Made by a program: the position numbers and the translations under genes
The notes under the pieces: generated by a model
Seen by the model: only the letters and a program-made list of their open reading frames with translations
What the model was told of the DNA's origin: nothing
Database searches by the model: none
Shown: positions 23,734 to 32,179 of the stretch, one piece after another
How positions within the stretch are numbered: position 1 is the stretch's first letter
Layout: the number at the start of each line of letters is the position of its first letter
Assembly (NCBI RefSeq): GCF_035325945.1
Contig: NZ_DAOKYX010000009.1
Location: forward strand, 27,295-91,294
DNA length: 64,000 nt
Direction of reading: 5' to 3'
DNA from: Parvibaculum sp035325945
GTDB lineage: Bacteria > Pseudomonadota > Alphaproteobacteria > Parvibaculales > Parvibaculaceae

Positions 23734-24189
23734 ATGCTGAACGAGATTTACAACACGCGCATTCTGAAGCTCGCGGCGGACATTCCGCTGTCGGAGCGGC
23801 TTGCCGATCCGGATGCGAGCGTGACGGCCGTCTCCAAGCTCTGCGGCTCCAAGGTCACCGTCGATGTGAAGGTCGAAGGTGACCGGGTGGTCGCCTATGG
23901 AGCGGATGTGAAGGCATGCGCGCTCGGTCAGGCGTCGTCCTCGATCATGGCGCGCCATGTCATCGGCGCGACAGCGGCGGAACTCCACGAGGTCGGCGCC
24001 GCCATGCGCCGCATGCTCAAGGAGGGTGGCGAGCCGCCGCGCGAGATCTATGGCGGCAAGTGGCGCGACCTCGAGGTGCTGGAGCCGGTGCGCGACTACA
24101 AGGCGCGCCACGCTTCCACGCTGCTCGTCTTCGACGCGGTGGAAGAGGCTGTCGACAAGGCGATGGCAGACGCGCAGGAAAAGGCGTGA
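23734..24189 (+). CDS. IscU/NifU-N-like iron-sulfur scaffold protein, atypical
   Basis: A 151-residue protein of the IscU/NifU N-terminal family, which builds Fe-S clusters on three Cys and an Asp. Here the first two Cys are present (Cys37 in L-C-G-S-K; Cys62 in K-A-C-A-L-G-Q-A-S-S-S), but the third position is Ala127 in R-H-A-S-T-L where IscU has H-C-S-M-L, and the C-G-D aspartate is Ser39. This looks like the alphaproteobacterial variant found beside yidD. It may carry or transfer a cluster differently from IscU. Co-transcribed with cysS. Confidence 0.85.
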   Translation: MLNEIYNTRILKLAADIPLSERLADPDASVTAVSKLCGSKVTVDVKVEGDRVVAYGADVKACALGQASSSIMARHVIGATAAELHEVGAAMRRMLKEGGEPPREIYGGKWRDLEVLEPVRDYKARHASTLLVFDAVEEAVDKAMADAQEKA

Positions 24190-24523
24190 TGGCCGTCTCT
24201 GGCATTCGCCGCCGCGGAATGTAATATTCTGTCAACCATACCGGCATAGCCTGCCGGCAGGGACCGGAAGGAGCGGCGCTCCCTCCGCATTGGATGCCAA
24301 ACATACGGAACGCCAAACAAGGACGAGAGCGTGTCTTTGCAACCGGCACAGATCAAGGGCCTGAGGAGTGGGACTGCGGCGCGGCCCGGCACCCCCACTA
24401 GCAGCGGCCCGGCCTGAGAAGCCGGGCCCTGAGGCGCGCGTCTGCGTGCCGGCCTTCGCTTCAATTTGCAAACTTCCCGCTATGGCCGGTCCATTGGACC
24501 CCGGCTCATTCGTCGGCCCCTGA
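24190..24523. other. Intergenic region upstream of yidD
   Basis: About 330 bases. It contains a perfect GGCCCGGC/GCCGGGCC stem (24406-24428) without a T-run. The thrS frame happens to be open back to 24466 but that is not coding. No RNA family recognised. Confidence 0.4.
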
Positions 24524-24844
24524 ATGCGATTTGCCCCTTTCTCGCTCGCGATGCGTGGCCTGATCCAGCTCTATCGCTGGTTCATCTCGCCATTGCTCGG
24601 TCCGCGCTGCCGGCACCTGCCGAGTTGCTCCGACTATGCGATGGAGGCAATCGAGCGTCATGGCGCCTGGAAGGGCGGGTGGCTCGCGCTCTCGAGGTTG
24701 AGCCGGTGCCATCCATACGGTACGCATGGGTTCGACCCTGTGCCGCAGACCCTCCCCGAGTTGCCGTGGTACAGGCCCTGGGCGTTTGGGCGCTGGTCCT
24801 GGTCGGCCGAATTGCGCGGGACGGAAGAGAGAAAAACAAGATGA
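24524..24844 (+). CDS. yidD: Membrane protein insertion efficiency factor YidD
   Basis: A 106-residue YidD with the family core I-Q-L-Y-R-W-F-I-S-P-L-L-G-P-R-C-R, then P-S-C-S-D-Y-A and G-x-x-x-G; the amphipathic N-terminus lies on the inner face of the membrane and helps YidC insert proteins. The C-terminus has an extra acidic/basic tail. Its TGA overlaps the thrS ATG (ATGA), so translation is coupled to threonyl-tRNA synthetase. In many bacteria yidD sits instead with rpmH, rnpA and yidC. Confidence 0.92.
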   Translation: MRFAPFSLAMRGLIQLYRWFISPLLGPRCRHLPSCSDYAMEAIERHGAWKGGWLALSRLSRCHPYGTHGFDPVPQTLPELPWYRPWAFGRWSWSAELRGTEERKTR

Positions 24845-26826
24845 TCAAGGTAACGCTGCCCGACGGATCGGTGCGTGAACTGGCGGAGCCGATGGACGGC
24901 CGCGCCTTTGCGGAGAGCATTGCGAAATCGCTGGCCAAGAAGGCGATCGCCGTCAAGATCGACGGCAAGGTGAAAGACCTTGTCACGATGATCGACCGGG
25001 ATGCGATCGTCGAGGTGGTGACGCCGACGACGCCGGACGGGCTCGAAATCCTGCGCCATGACTGCGCCCATGTGATGGCCGAAGCCGTGCAGGAGCTTTT
25101 CCCCGGCACGCAGGTCACAATCGGGCCGGTGATCGAGAACGGTTTCTTCTACGATTTCGCGCGGGCCGAGCCCTTCCGCGCCGAAGACCTCGAGAAGATC
25201 GAGGAGCGGATGCGCGAGATCGTCGACCGCGACGAGAAGATCACGCGCGAGGTCTGGCCGCGCGACGAGGCCATCGCCTATTTCAAGAAGATCGGCGAAG
25301 CCTACAAGGCCGAGATCATCGAGGGCATTCCGGCGGGCGAGGACGTCTCCGTCTACCGCCAGGGCAACTGGCTCGATCTCTGCCGCGGGCCGCATCTGCC
25401 TTCGACGGGCAAGCTCGGCAAGGCCTTCAGGCTGACGAAGCTCGCCGGCGCCTATTGGCGCGGCGACAGCCGCAACGAGATGCTTCAGCGCATCTATGGC
25501 ACGGCCTGGGCGACGGAAGCCGACCTCAAGGCCTACCTTACCATGGTGGAGGAGGCCGAGCGGCGCGATCATCGCAAGATCGGCCGCGAGATGGATCTCT
25601 TCCATCTGCAGGAGGAGGCGCAGGGCTCCGTCTTCTGGCACCCGAAGGGCTGGCGCGTCTGGCAGGCGCTGGAGCAGTATGTGCGCCGGCGCATCGACGC
25701 CTCGGGCTATGTCGAGGTTCGCACGCCGCAGCTTCTCGATGCAAAATTCTGGGAGCAGTCCGGCCATTGGGGCAAGTACCGGGAAAACATGTTCGTTGTT
25801 CCCGACGAAGTTCCCTCGACGGACGATGATGCGCCGATCGTTTCGGGCAAGGCCAAGCTCATGGCGATCAAGCCCATGAACTGCCCCGCGCATATCCAGA
25901 TCTTCAAGCAGGGCGTGAAATCCTATCGCGACCTGCCGCTGCGCATGGCCGAGTTCGGCTGCTGCCACCGCAACGAGGCGCATGGCGCGCTGCACGGGCT
26001 CATGCGCGTGCGCCAGATGACGCAGGACGACGCGCACATCTTCTGTCGCGAGGACCAGATTCAGAGCGAGACGGAGGCGTTCGTCGCGCTTCTCGAAAGC
26101 GTCTATGACGATATGGGGTTCACGGATCTCAACGTACGTCTGGCGCTCAGGCCCGAGCAGCGCGTCGGTTCCGACGAGACGTGGGACAGGGCGGAGCGCG
26201 CGCTTGCCGATGCGCTCGACGCGCTCGGCCGCAAATATACGCTGGCGCCGGGCGAGGGCGCCTTCTACGGCCCCAAGCTCGAATTCCATCTGAAGGATGC
26301 GATCGGCCGCTCCTGGCAGCTCGGCACGCTGCAGCTCGACTTCAACCTGCCCGAACGGCTCGACGCTTCCTATATCGGCGAGGACAGCGCCAAGCACCGC
26401 CCGGTGATGCTGCATCGCGCGATCCTCGGCTCGCTCGAGCGCTTCATCGGCATTCTGATCGAGCATTACGAGGGCAAGTTTCCGCTCTGGCTCGCGCCGG
26501 TGCAGGTCGTGGTCGCCACCATCACCTCGGAAGCCGACGGCTACGCGCAGGATGTCGCGCAGGCGCTTCGCGATGCGGGGCTCAGGGTCGAACTCGATCT
26601 CCGGAACGAGAAGATCAATTACAAGGTCCGCGAACATTCCGTCGGCAAGGTTCCGGTGATCCTCGTCGCGGGCAAGCGCGAGGCGGAGGAGCGCACGGTG
26701 TCTGTCCGCCGTCTCGGCTCGACCGACCAGAAGGTGCAGGCGCTGGACGAGGCGATCCGGGCGCTCGCCGCCGAGGCAACGCCGCCGGATCAGAGGCCCG
26801 CGGCGCTCAAGGCCGCGGCCGAATGA
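24841..26826 (+). CDS. thrS: Threonyl-tRNA synthetase
   Basis: A 661-residue class II synthetase: N-terminal TGS domain (1-62), editing domain with H-D-C-A-H near 73-77 and C-R-G-P-H near 181, catalytic core with M-N-C-P-A-H and R-x-x-E-x-G-C-C-H-R-N-E-A (motif 2), and C-terminal anticodon domain. It charges tRNA-Thr and edits Ser-tRNA-Thr. The start is the ATG overlapping the yidD stop. No T-box-like or operator-like leader is visible, unlike the self-regulated E. coli gene. A tRNA-Thr lies at the right edge of the window. Confidence 0.97.
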   Translation: MIKVTLPDGSVRELAEPMDGRAFAESIAKSLAKKAIAVKIDGKVKDLVTMIDRDAIVEVVTPTTPDGLEILRHDCAHVMAEAVQELFPGTQVTIGPVIENGFFYDFARAEPFRAEDLEKIEERMREIVDRDEKITREVWPRDEAIAYFKKIGEAYKAEIIEGIPAGEDVSVYRQGNWLDLCRGPHLPSTGKLGKAFRLTKLAGAYWRGDSRNEMLQRIYGTAWATEADLKAYLTMVEEAERRDHRKIGREMDLFHLQEEAQGSVFWHPKGWRVWQALEQYVRRRIDASGYVEVRTPQLLDAKFWEQSGHWGKYRENMFVVPDEVPSTDDDAPIVSGKAKLMAIKPMNCPAHIQIFKQGVKSYRDLPLRMAEFGCCHRNEAHGALHGLMRVRQMTQDDAHIFCREDQIQSETEAFVALLESVYDDMGFTDLNVRLALRPEQRVGSDETWDRAERALADALDALGRKYTLAPGEGAFYGPKLEFHLKDAIGRSWQLGTLQLDFNLPERLDASYIGEDSAKHRPVMLHRAILGSLERFIGILIEHYEGKFPLWLAPVQVVVATITSEADGYAQDVAQALRDAGLRVELDLRNEKINYKVREHSVGKVPVILVAGKREAEERTVSVRRLGSTDQKVQALDEAIRALAAEATPPDQRPAALKAAAE

Positions 26827-26852
26827 TGAGAATGCCGAGTGATGCAAATGAA

Positions 26853-26875
26853 GGGGGAAGCGCGGAGCTTCCCCC
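26853..26875 (+). terminator. Terminator-like hairpin after thrS
   Basis: GGGGGAAGC and GCTTCCCCC form a perfect 9-bp stem with a 5-base loop, followed by TTGTGCTTTC. The T content is modest. Confidence 0.6.
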
Positions 26876-26905
26876 TTGTGCTTTCGAGCGGAGTGTTTGA
26901 GCGTG

Positions 26906-27568
26906 ATGTCGTTTCCCAATCCCGTCGAGGCCGTCATCTTCGATATGGACGGGTTGCTGCTCGATACCGAGCGCATCTACAGGGTCGTGCTGCAAAGGGC
27001 GTGCTCCGCGCTCGGCTATGAGATGACCGATGCGCTTTTCCATTCGCTCATCGGCGTTCCGGGACCGGCGGGCTACGCGATCATCCGCGCGCATTTCGGC
27101 GAGGGATTTCCGCTCGACGGCTACAAGTCGCGCATCGCCGAAATCGCCGAGGAATTGCTGGCGGCGGGCATCCCGCTGAAGGCGGGCGCCGGTGAATTGC
27201 TCCTTGATCTCGGCGCGCGAGGTGTTCCCATAGCGCTTGCGACCTCATCGTCGCGTGCGGTCGCCGAGAGGCACCTGAGCCGCGCGGGCATTCGCGATCA
27301 TTTCGAAATCGTCTTCACCGGCGACGATGTGACGAACGGCAAGCCGGATCCCGAAATCTTCATGAAGGCGGCGGGCGCGCTGGCGATGAAGCCGGGTCGA
27401 TGCCTCGTGCTCGAGGATTCGCACAACGGCATCCGTGCGGCACATGCCGCTGGCACGATGCCCGTCATGGTGCCGGATATCGTCGCGCCGACGGCGGACA
27501 TCCGCGCGAAATGCGTCGCCGTCGTCACCGATCTGCATGAGGCGCGTCGCCTGCTCGAAGGGCGCTGA
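26906..27568 (+). CDS. HAD-superfamily phosphatase (beta-phosphoglucomutase/phosphatase-like)
   Basis: A 220-residue HAD hydrolase: F-D-M-D-G-L-L-L-D-T-E with nucleophile Asp12 and Asp14, A-T-S-S-S (motif 2), G-K-P-D-P-E (motif 3 Lys) and V-L-E-D-S-x-x-G (motif 4). The cap is the small helical type between motifs 1 and 2. These enzymes dephosphorylate sugar phosphates or phosphoglycolate or isomerise beta-phosphoglucose. Substrate unknown. A GGAG twelve bases upstream is a loose ribosome site. It abuts the convergent SRPBCC gene with no gap. Confidence 0.88.
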   Translation: MSFPNPVEAVIFDMDGLLLDTERIYRVVLQRACSALGYEMTDALFHSLIGVPGPAGYAIIRAHFGEGFPLDGYKSRIAEIAEELLAAGIPLKAGAGELLLDLGARGVPIALATSSSRAVAERHLSRAGIRDHFEIVFTGDDVTNGKPDPEIFMKAAGALAMKPGRCLVLEDSHNGIRAAHAAGTMPVMVPDIVAPTADIRAKCVAVVTDLHEARRLLEGR

Positions 27569-28120
27569 TCAGGCGGGACGCCGCTTCCCATAGCGTTTGC
27601 GGTATTCGTCCTCGACGCCGTCGAAGGCTGTCCAGAAAGGCGTTGTCGGATTTCCTTCGAGCTGCTCGGCCAGCAGCGCGAGATGCGTGTGCCAGCCGCC
27701 GGACACGTTGATGGCATCGTCGATATTGGCAAGGCGGCGGTGAGTGAGGACGAGGCGCACCTTGTCGCCCTCCTCGCTGAGTTCGATGATGACTTCGGAG
27801 CCGGCCGGGTCGAGATCGTCGTCCCAGGTGAAGCACAGCCGACGCGGCGGCTCGTAACCGGTGACGATGTGCCTGCTTTCGAAAATGCCGCCATATTGCT
27901 TGAAGCGTTCGGGCGGCGGGGCGGGGTGCGGTCCGAGATTGGAATTGTCGAAGGTGATGTCCATCCTGCCGCCGATGCGTGGCTCCATGGGGCCGCTCGC
28001 AAACCAGGTGCCGCGCTTCTCGGCATCGGTCAGATAGGACCAGACGCGCTCGATGGGGCCAGGCAGGAGGCGCTCGAACCGGACGGTGTCGTTGCCAATG
28101 AGTACGCCGTATTCGTTCAT
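27569..28120 (-). CDS. SRPBCC / AHSA1-like protein
   Basis: A 183-residue START/Bet v1-fold protein of the Aha1-C (SRPBCC) type: F-E-R-L-L-P-G-P-I-E-R-V-W near 15-27, then W-F-A-S-G, and G-G-W-x-x-H-L near 143. The fold binds hydrophobic ligands in a deep pocket. It is co-transcribed with the upstream ArsR regulator gene, a very common ArsR-SRPBCC pairing thought to respond to stress or small hydrophobic compounds. GGAAAGGTGA supports the start at 28120; the frame stays open upstream inside arsR. Confidence 0.88.
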   Translation of the reverse strand: MNEYGVLIGNDTVRFERLLPGPIERVWSYLTDAEKRGTWFASGPMEPRIGGRMDITFDNSNLGPHPAPPPERFKQYGGIFESRHIVTGYEPPRRLCFTWDDDLDPAGSEVIIELSEEGDKVRLVLTHRRLANIDDAINVSGGWHTHLALLAEQLEGNPTTPFWTAFDGVEDEYRKRYGKRRPA

Positions 28121-28175
28121 CGCTTCACCTTTCCAGAATGTGGGGCTTTGCGCCACGGGCGGACGCCATTTCCGT

Positions 28176-28499
28176 TCACGAGCCTTTCTTGTCCGTGTCG
28201 GAGGCCTTTTGCAGCTCGCGCTCCAGCGCGTCGAGCTTCGGATTCCAGAAGCGGCGAACGCGCTGCAGCCAGGCATCAACCTCCGCCAGCCCCTCCGGGT
28301 CGAGCGCGTAGATGCGCCGCTGCGCATCGATGCGCACACGGACGAGACGCGCCGCCTTCAGCGTCTTCAGATGCTGGGAGACGGCGGGCGGCGTCATGGC
28401 GAAGCGGCGCGATATTTCCCCGGCCGAAAGTTCGCCTTCGCTCAGCATCTCGACGATCTGGCGGCGGGTGGGGTCGGAAAGGGCGGCAAAGGCTTGCAT
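28176..28499 (-). CDS. ArsR-family regulator paired with SRPBCC gene
   Basis: A 107-residue winged-helix repressor: F-A-A-L-S-D-P-T-R-R-Q-I-V-E-M-L (helix 1-2), M-T-P-P-A-V-S-Q-H-L-K-T-L (recognition helix) and the beta-wing Y-A-L-D-P-E-G-L. It lacks the Cys pair of arsenic sensors, so it is a non-metal ArsR of the type partnered with SRPBCC proteins. A 12-bp palindrome 22 bases upstream is its likely operator. It heads the two-gene operon. Confidence 0.9.
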   Translation of the reverse strand: MQAFAALSDPTRRQIVEMLSEGELSAGEISRRFAMTPPAVSQHLKTLKAARLVRVRIDAQRRIYALDPEGLAEVDAWLQRVRRFWNPKLDALERELQKASDTDKKGS

Positions 28500-28520
28500 G
28501 GCGATGATATTGTAGAAACC

Positions 28521-28532
28521 ACTTAATTAAGT
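28521..28532. promoter_or_regulatory. Palindrome ACTTAATTAAGT, likely ArsR operator
   Basis: A perfect 12-bp palindrome in an AT-rich island directly upstream of arsR. ArsR-type regulators bind short AT-rich inverted repeats overlapping their own promoter. Its place between arsR and the divergent secreted-protein gene suggests both could be affected. Confidence 0.6.
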
Positions 28533-28634
28533 AAATAGAAAAATTAGACGCCTCCGCGTTCGTGCCGGACTTGCCACAGGCGGTTATGGTTAAGTTTCGG
28601 TAACCGATCAGGATTCTGGGGGGCGCGAGGGGAC

Positions 28635-30395
28635 ATGAAGGGAAGGGGGCTTGCCGCCATTTTACTGGCGCTGCTGGCGGGTCTGTGCGCAGCGCGAGCG
28701 GAGGGCGATCTGCCGCCCGGTCAGACGGCGCCCGCCACCATGTCACCCGCCACCATGTCACCTGTGGTGAGCGCTGGCGAGGCGCTGAGCACGGCTGCCA
28801 TGCCCGCGCCGCCCGCGCTCCAGTGGCGGATCACCAAGCCCGAATGGAGCGCGAGCGACGAGCGCGCCTTCGGCGATTTCGTGAGGGCCATCGGCAGGAG
28901 CGATTGCCGCACGGTGGCGGAATGTCTTTCGGGGCCGGCCAATATCTACCGCAACAGCGATCCGGCGGGCCTGAGCTTCTATGCCGATTGCGCGGACCTG
29001 CCCTATGTGCTGCGCGCCTATTTCGCCTGGAAGAACGGCTTGCCCTTCTCCTATGCGAGCGCGGTCGCGGCGAATGGCAACTCGACGGACCTTCGCTATT
29101 CGGCGCGAGGCAATCATGTCGTCCTGCGCACCGATGTGACGACGGCCGCGCCAGGTGCCTTTCCCAATGCGCGGATCGTCTTCCTCAATCTCATCAATTC
29201 GATTTCGACGGCCATGTACCGTGTGCCGCCGGGAGAGAGGCAAGGCGCGCTCGCGGATTTCTACCCGGTGCGGATCGCGCCCGGCTCAATTCGTCCCGGT
29301 ACGGTCATTTATGATCCTAACGGTCATGCGGCGACCGTTTACGATGTGGACGATGAAGGCCGCATCCGCTTCATCGACAGCCATCCCGACAATTCCGTTT
29401 CGCGCGGTGACTATGGACATCGCTTCGTCCGCGCGTCGCCTCCGATGGGGGCGGGCTTCAAGAACTGGCGCCCGCTCGTGCTCGCCGGAGCAACGCAGGC
29501 GCCCGATGGCAGCTATGTCGGCGGCGTCATCAAGCCGCGTGCCGACAGCGAACTGGCGGATTGGTCCGACGAACAGTTCTTCGGCAATGCGGAGCCGAAG
29601 CCTGCCGAGTGGCGCAAGGCGCGGTTCGTCCACAAGGGCGAGGCGCTCGATTATTACGATTATGTGCGCCGCGCCGTTGCGGGCCACGACATCGTCTACG
29701 ATCCCATCGTCGAGACGCGGAGCCTGCTGAAGGGCCTTTGCGACGATCTGCATTATCGCGTCATGGCTGTCGATATCGCCGTGAAGGCGGGCATCGACAG
29801 GCAGCCGCAGCCCGGCCGCCTGCCGGACAATATCTATGGCACATCGGGCGACTGGGAGACTTACTCGACGCCGTCTCGCGATGCGCGCCTCAAGACCTCG
29901 TTTCTGGAATTGAAGGATCAGGTCGCGAAGTTTCTGGAGATGGCGCGGCAAGGCTCGAAAAGCATTTCCTATTCGGGCAGCGACCTTGCGGGCGATCTCG
30001 CTGCGACCTATCGCGAGGCGGCGGCATCCTGCCCGGTGAGCTATCAGGCAAGCGACGGCTCGATGCGGACCCTGAGTTTCGAGGAAGCGCGCCAGCGCCT
30101 CTTCGACTTTTCCTTCGATCCCTATCATTGCCCCGAGCGGCGCTGGGGCGCGCAGCCGGGCGCCGAACTTGCGACGTGCCGCGACGATGAAACGAAGACG
30201 GCCTGGTATGCGGCGCAGCAGCGGCTCCGCAATCAGATCGAGCGCACCTATGATGCGAGGATGGGTTTCAGCCTTGCGGAGCTTGAGGCGGGAGCGCCGG
30301 GAAGCGGGCGGGACGCGCCGCCCGATATCGACACGCTGGCGCTGATCGGCAGAAGCATGAACGCGAAGGCGGCCGAGGCAGCGCCCTTGCGCTGA
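28635..30395 (+). CDS. Exported protein with papain-like Cys-His-Asp pattern, unknown function
   Basis: A 586-residue protein with a signal peptide (A-R-A cleavage near 22) and GAGGGG ahead of the ATG. A five-residue P-A-T-M-S duplication lies at 33-42. From 119 to 248 it shows Cys119 at a helix start (A-D-C-A-D-L-P-Y-V-L-R-A-Y-F), His231 in N-G-H-A-A-T-V-Y-D-V and Asp248 in R-F-I-D-S-H: the order and local context of NlpC/papain-fold enzymes (transglutaminase, amidase or peptidase). The other 330 residues are all-helical-looking with no recognised domain. Likely periplasmic. I do not recognise the family by name; the enzymatic role is inference. Confidence 0.7.
   Translation: MKGRGLAAILLALLAGLCAARAEGDLPPGQTAPATMSPATMSPVVSAGEALSTAAMPAPPALQWRITKPEWSASDERAFGDFVRAIGRSDCRTVAECLSGPANIYRNSDPAGLSFYADCADLPYVLRAYFAWKNGLPFSYASAVAANGNSTDLRYSARGNHVVLRTDVTTAAPGAFPNARIVFLNLINSISTAMYRVPPGERQGALADFYPVRIAPGSIRPGTVIYDPNGHAATVYDVDDEGRIRFIDSHPDNSVSRGDYGHRFVRASPPMGAGFKNWRPLVLAGATQAPDGSYVGGVIKPRADSELADWSDEQFFGNAEPKPAEWRKARFVHKGEALDYYDYVRRAVAGHDIVYDPIVETRSLLKGLCDDLHYRVMAVDIAVKAGIDRQPQPGRLPDNIYGTSGDWETYSTPSRDARLKTSFLELKDQVAKFLEMARQGSKSISYSGSDLAGDLAATYREAAASCPVSYQASDGSMRTLSFEEARQRLFDFSFDPYHCPERRWGAQPGAELATCRDDETKTAWYAAQQRLRNQIERTYDARMGFSLAELEAGAPGSGRDAPPDIDTLALIGRSMNAKAAEAAPLR
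28732..28761 (+). repeat. Perfect 15-bp tandem duplication inside coding sequence
   Basis: CCGCCACCATGTCAC occurs twice head to tail, in frame, in the low-complexity linker just after the signal peptide of the secreted protein. It adds five residues and keeps the frame. Confidence 0.9.
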
Positions 30396-30397
30396 GA

Positions 30398-31216
30398 TCA
30401 GAAGCGGTGCCAGAGGCCGAATTTCAAGGCGCGCTCGCGCACGATGTTGCGGCCGGCCACCGTCTGCATGACGCCGACTTCCACGGCGAGCGGTTTCGCC
30501 ACGTCCTGAACGATCGACGCGCCGAGCTTCGCGGCGCTCGGGCTGGCGATCGCGGAATTGCCGCGCCCGACTGAGGCGAAGTTCTCGCTCTTCACAAGCA
30601 GCATCGTGCCGTCGCGCGGCTTGAGGCCGAGGGTGACATCCGACTTGAACTGAGCCGGGCGTCCGGCGGGGCGGTGGCGATAGCCGATCAGGGTGTCGGT
30701 GAAGCCATCGACGCCGAAGATGTTGAAGCTCCGCCCCGCTATCACATCGAGTTCATGATCCATGTCGCCGCGCCGCGAGGCGAAGGGATCATCGCCCGCG
30801 CTCGTGCCGTGAACCGCGATCACCGGCTGCACGGCAAAGCGCGTGCCGCGCCATTCGCCAAGCGAGACGCGAAGACCAACCTCGGCCCGCGAAAAGCCCT
30901 GCTGGCGAAAGGTGATGCCGTAATAATTGGTTTCGTCGCGAAGCCAGGCGAAAGTGCCGACAAGGGTGAGGCTCTCTGTGGCGCCGTATTCGACATAAGG
31001 CGCGACTTCGTTTTTGCTGTACGAACTACGCGGCGCGACCTTCCCCGATGAGTTGAAACCGTCCGTCGCTTTCGAGACGATGACGGGAAGGATGACGAGC
31101 GTTTCGCCCTTCGGAAGCGGCCAGGCGCCTGCGCGGGCCGGATCCGATGACGCCGTTCCGGCCAAAGCCAGCGATGTTGCCGCGAAAAGAATCCGCCCCG
31201 TCCGTGAAATATCCAC
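30398..31216 (-). CDS. Putative outer-membrane beta-barrel protein
   Basis: A 272-residue exported protein: signal peptide with A-R-A-G-A near 28-31, then alternating polar/hydrophobic strands rich in aromatic and Gly residues, ending in W-H-R-F with a terminal Phe, as in outer-membrane barrel proteins recognised by BamA. The mature N-terminus G-A-W-P-L-P-K-G-E resembles the alphaproteobacterial XagA-like group, but I hold that loosely. No ligand or function can be read. It is convergent with the previous gene with only two bases between stops. Confidence 0.65.
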   Translation of the reverse strand: MDISRTGRILFAATSLALAGTASSDPARAGAWPLPKGETLVILPVIVSKATDGFNSSGKVAPRSSYSKNEVAPYVEYGATESLTLVGTFAWLRDETNYYGITFRQQGFSRAEVGLRVSLGEWRGTRFAVQPVIAVHGTSAGDDPFASRRGDMDHELDVIAGRSFNIFGVDGFTDTLIGYRHRPAGRPAQFKSDVTLGLKPRDGTMLLVKSENFASVGRGNSAIASPSAAKLGASIVQDVAKPLAVEVGVMQTVAGRNIVRERALKFGLWHRF

Positions 31217-31323
31217 GGAAGCCCCCCCTCGATTGCCCCATGGCGATGGTGAGGGGCGGCCTTGCTTCTGTAAAGAGCAATGGCCTAGTTTGCGATGCCT
31301 TTCATCTCGTGAGGTTCAGTGCA

Positions 31324-31902
31324 TTGTCTCGTTCTCAGGAAACCATCGATCTTCTTCTCACGCGCCGCTCGGTGAAGCCCATGAACATGGCCGAGCCGGG
31401 GCCGACGCCGGATGAGGTCGAGATCATTCTCCGCGCCGGCGCGCGCGTGCCCGATCACGGCAAGCTCGCGCCGTGGCGTTTCATCCTGTTCAGGGGCGAT
31501 GCGCGGCGCGCTTTTGGCGAGGTGCTGAAAGAGAGATATCGCGCCATCGAGCCGCGTGCCGGCGACGACCTGCTGGCGATCGAAGCGGGGCGGTTCCTTC
31601 GCGCGCCGCTCGTTGTCGCTGTCGTTTCGCGCCTCGTGCCGAGCCGCAAGGCGCCCGAATGGGAGCAGCGCCTTTCGGCTGGCGCCTCGTGCCAGAACAT
31701 GCTGGTGGCAGCGACGGCGCTCGGCTATGCCTGCACCTGGATCACGGAATGGTACGCTTATGACGAGGAGATCGCCCGTGCTCTCGGACTTGGCGAGAGC
31801 GAGCGCGTGGCGGGGTTTCTCTATTTCGGCAGCACCAGCTTGCCGAGGGATGAGCGCGAGAGGCCCGTGCTTGCCGACATCACCACGGAGTGGAAGGGCT
31901 GA
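31324..31902 (+). CDS. Nitroreductase-family flavoprotein (YdjA-like)
   Basis: A 192-residue FMN oxidoreductase of the short YdjA type: L-L-L-T-R-R-S-V-K near 10, R-A-G-A-R-V-P-D-H-G-K-L-A-P-W-R-F near 39-55, W-E-Q-x-L-S-A-G and G-F-L-Y-F-G-S. These reduce nitro groups or quinones with NAD(P)H; the true substrate is not known. The start is taken as TTG at 31324 with GTGAGG upstream; GTG at 31309 is the alternative, and no ATG fits. Confidence 0.88.
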   Translation: MSRSQETIDLLLTRRSVKPMNMAEPGPTPDEVEIILRAGARVPDHGKLAPWRFILFRGDARRAFGEVLKERYRAIEPRAGDDLLAIEAGRFLRAPLVVAVVSRLVPSRKAPEWEQRLSAGASCQNMLVAATALGYACTWITEWYAYDEEIARALGLGESERVAGFLYFGSTSLPRDERERPVLADITTEWKG

Positions 31903-31909
31903 CGCCCGT

Positions 31910-32179
31910 TCAGCGGGCGCGGATATCGCCGTCCTGGCGCATGGCGGTCAGGCGGCCCTGATGGAGCGCAATCATTTGCGCGTGGTCGCGCTTCGCACCG
32001 CCCGGCTGCCGGGTGCCGAATATGTGATGCCGGTGGTCATAGACATAGGCGACAATGACCAGAAGCAGAAGCACGCCGGTCGAGACGCCCGCGCCGTGAC
32101 TCTGGAGGTAGGTGAGCGCGGTGATCGCCGCACTCGCCAGAACAAGTATCAGCGCCAGGCCGATCTTGAATGCGCGCAT
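31910..32179 (-). CDS. Small two-helix membrane protein, hypothetical
   Basis: An 89-residue protein with two hydrophobic helices (about 5-26 and 33-47) and a basic, His-rich tail (D-H-R-H-H). Codon use matches neighbours and it fills the gap between two convergent-looking genes, so it is probably real. No family is recognised. Confidence 0.55.
   Translation of the reverse strand: MRAFKIGLALILVLASAAITALTYLQSHGAGVSTGVLLLLVIVAYVYDHRHHIFGTRQPGGAKRDHAQMIALHQGRLTAMRQDGDIRAR

Noticed and set aside
24406..24428. GGCCCGGC/GCCGGGCC stem as terminator of the IscU-like gene
   Set aside because: No T-run on either side; left as an unassigned hairpin.
24225..24470. Region before yidD as signal-recognition-particle RNA (GGAAGGAGC-like text)
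   Set aside because: The conserved SRP helix 8 sequence and flanking pairing are absent.
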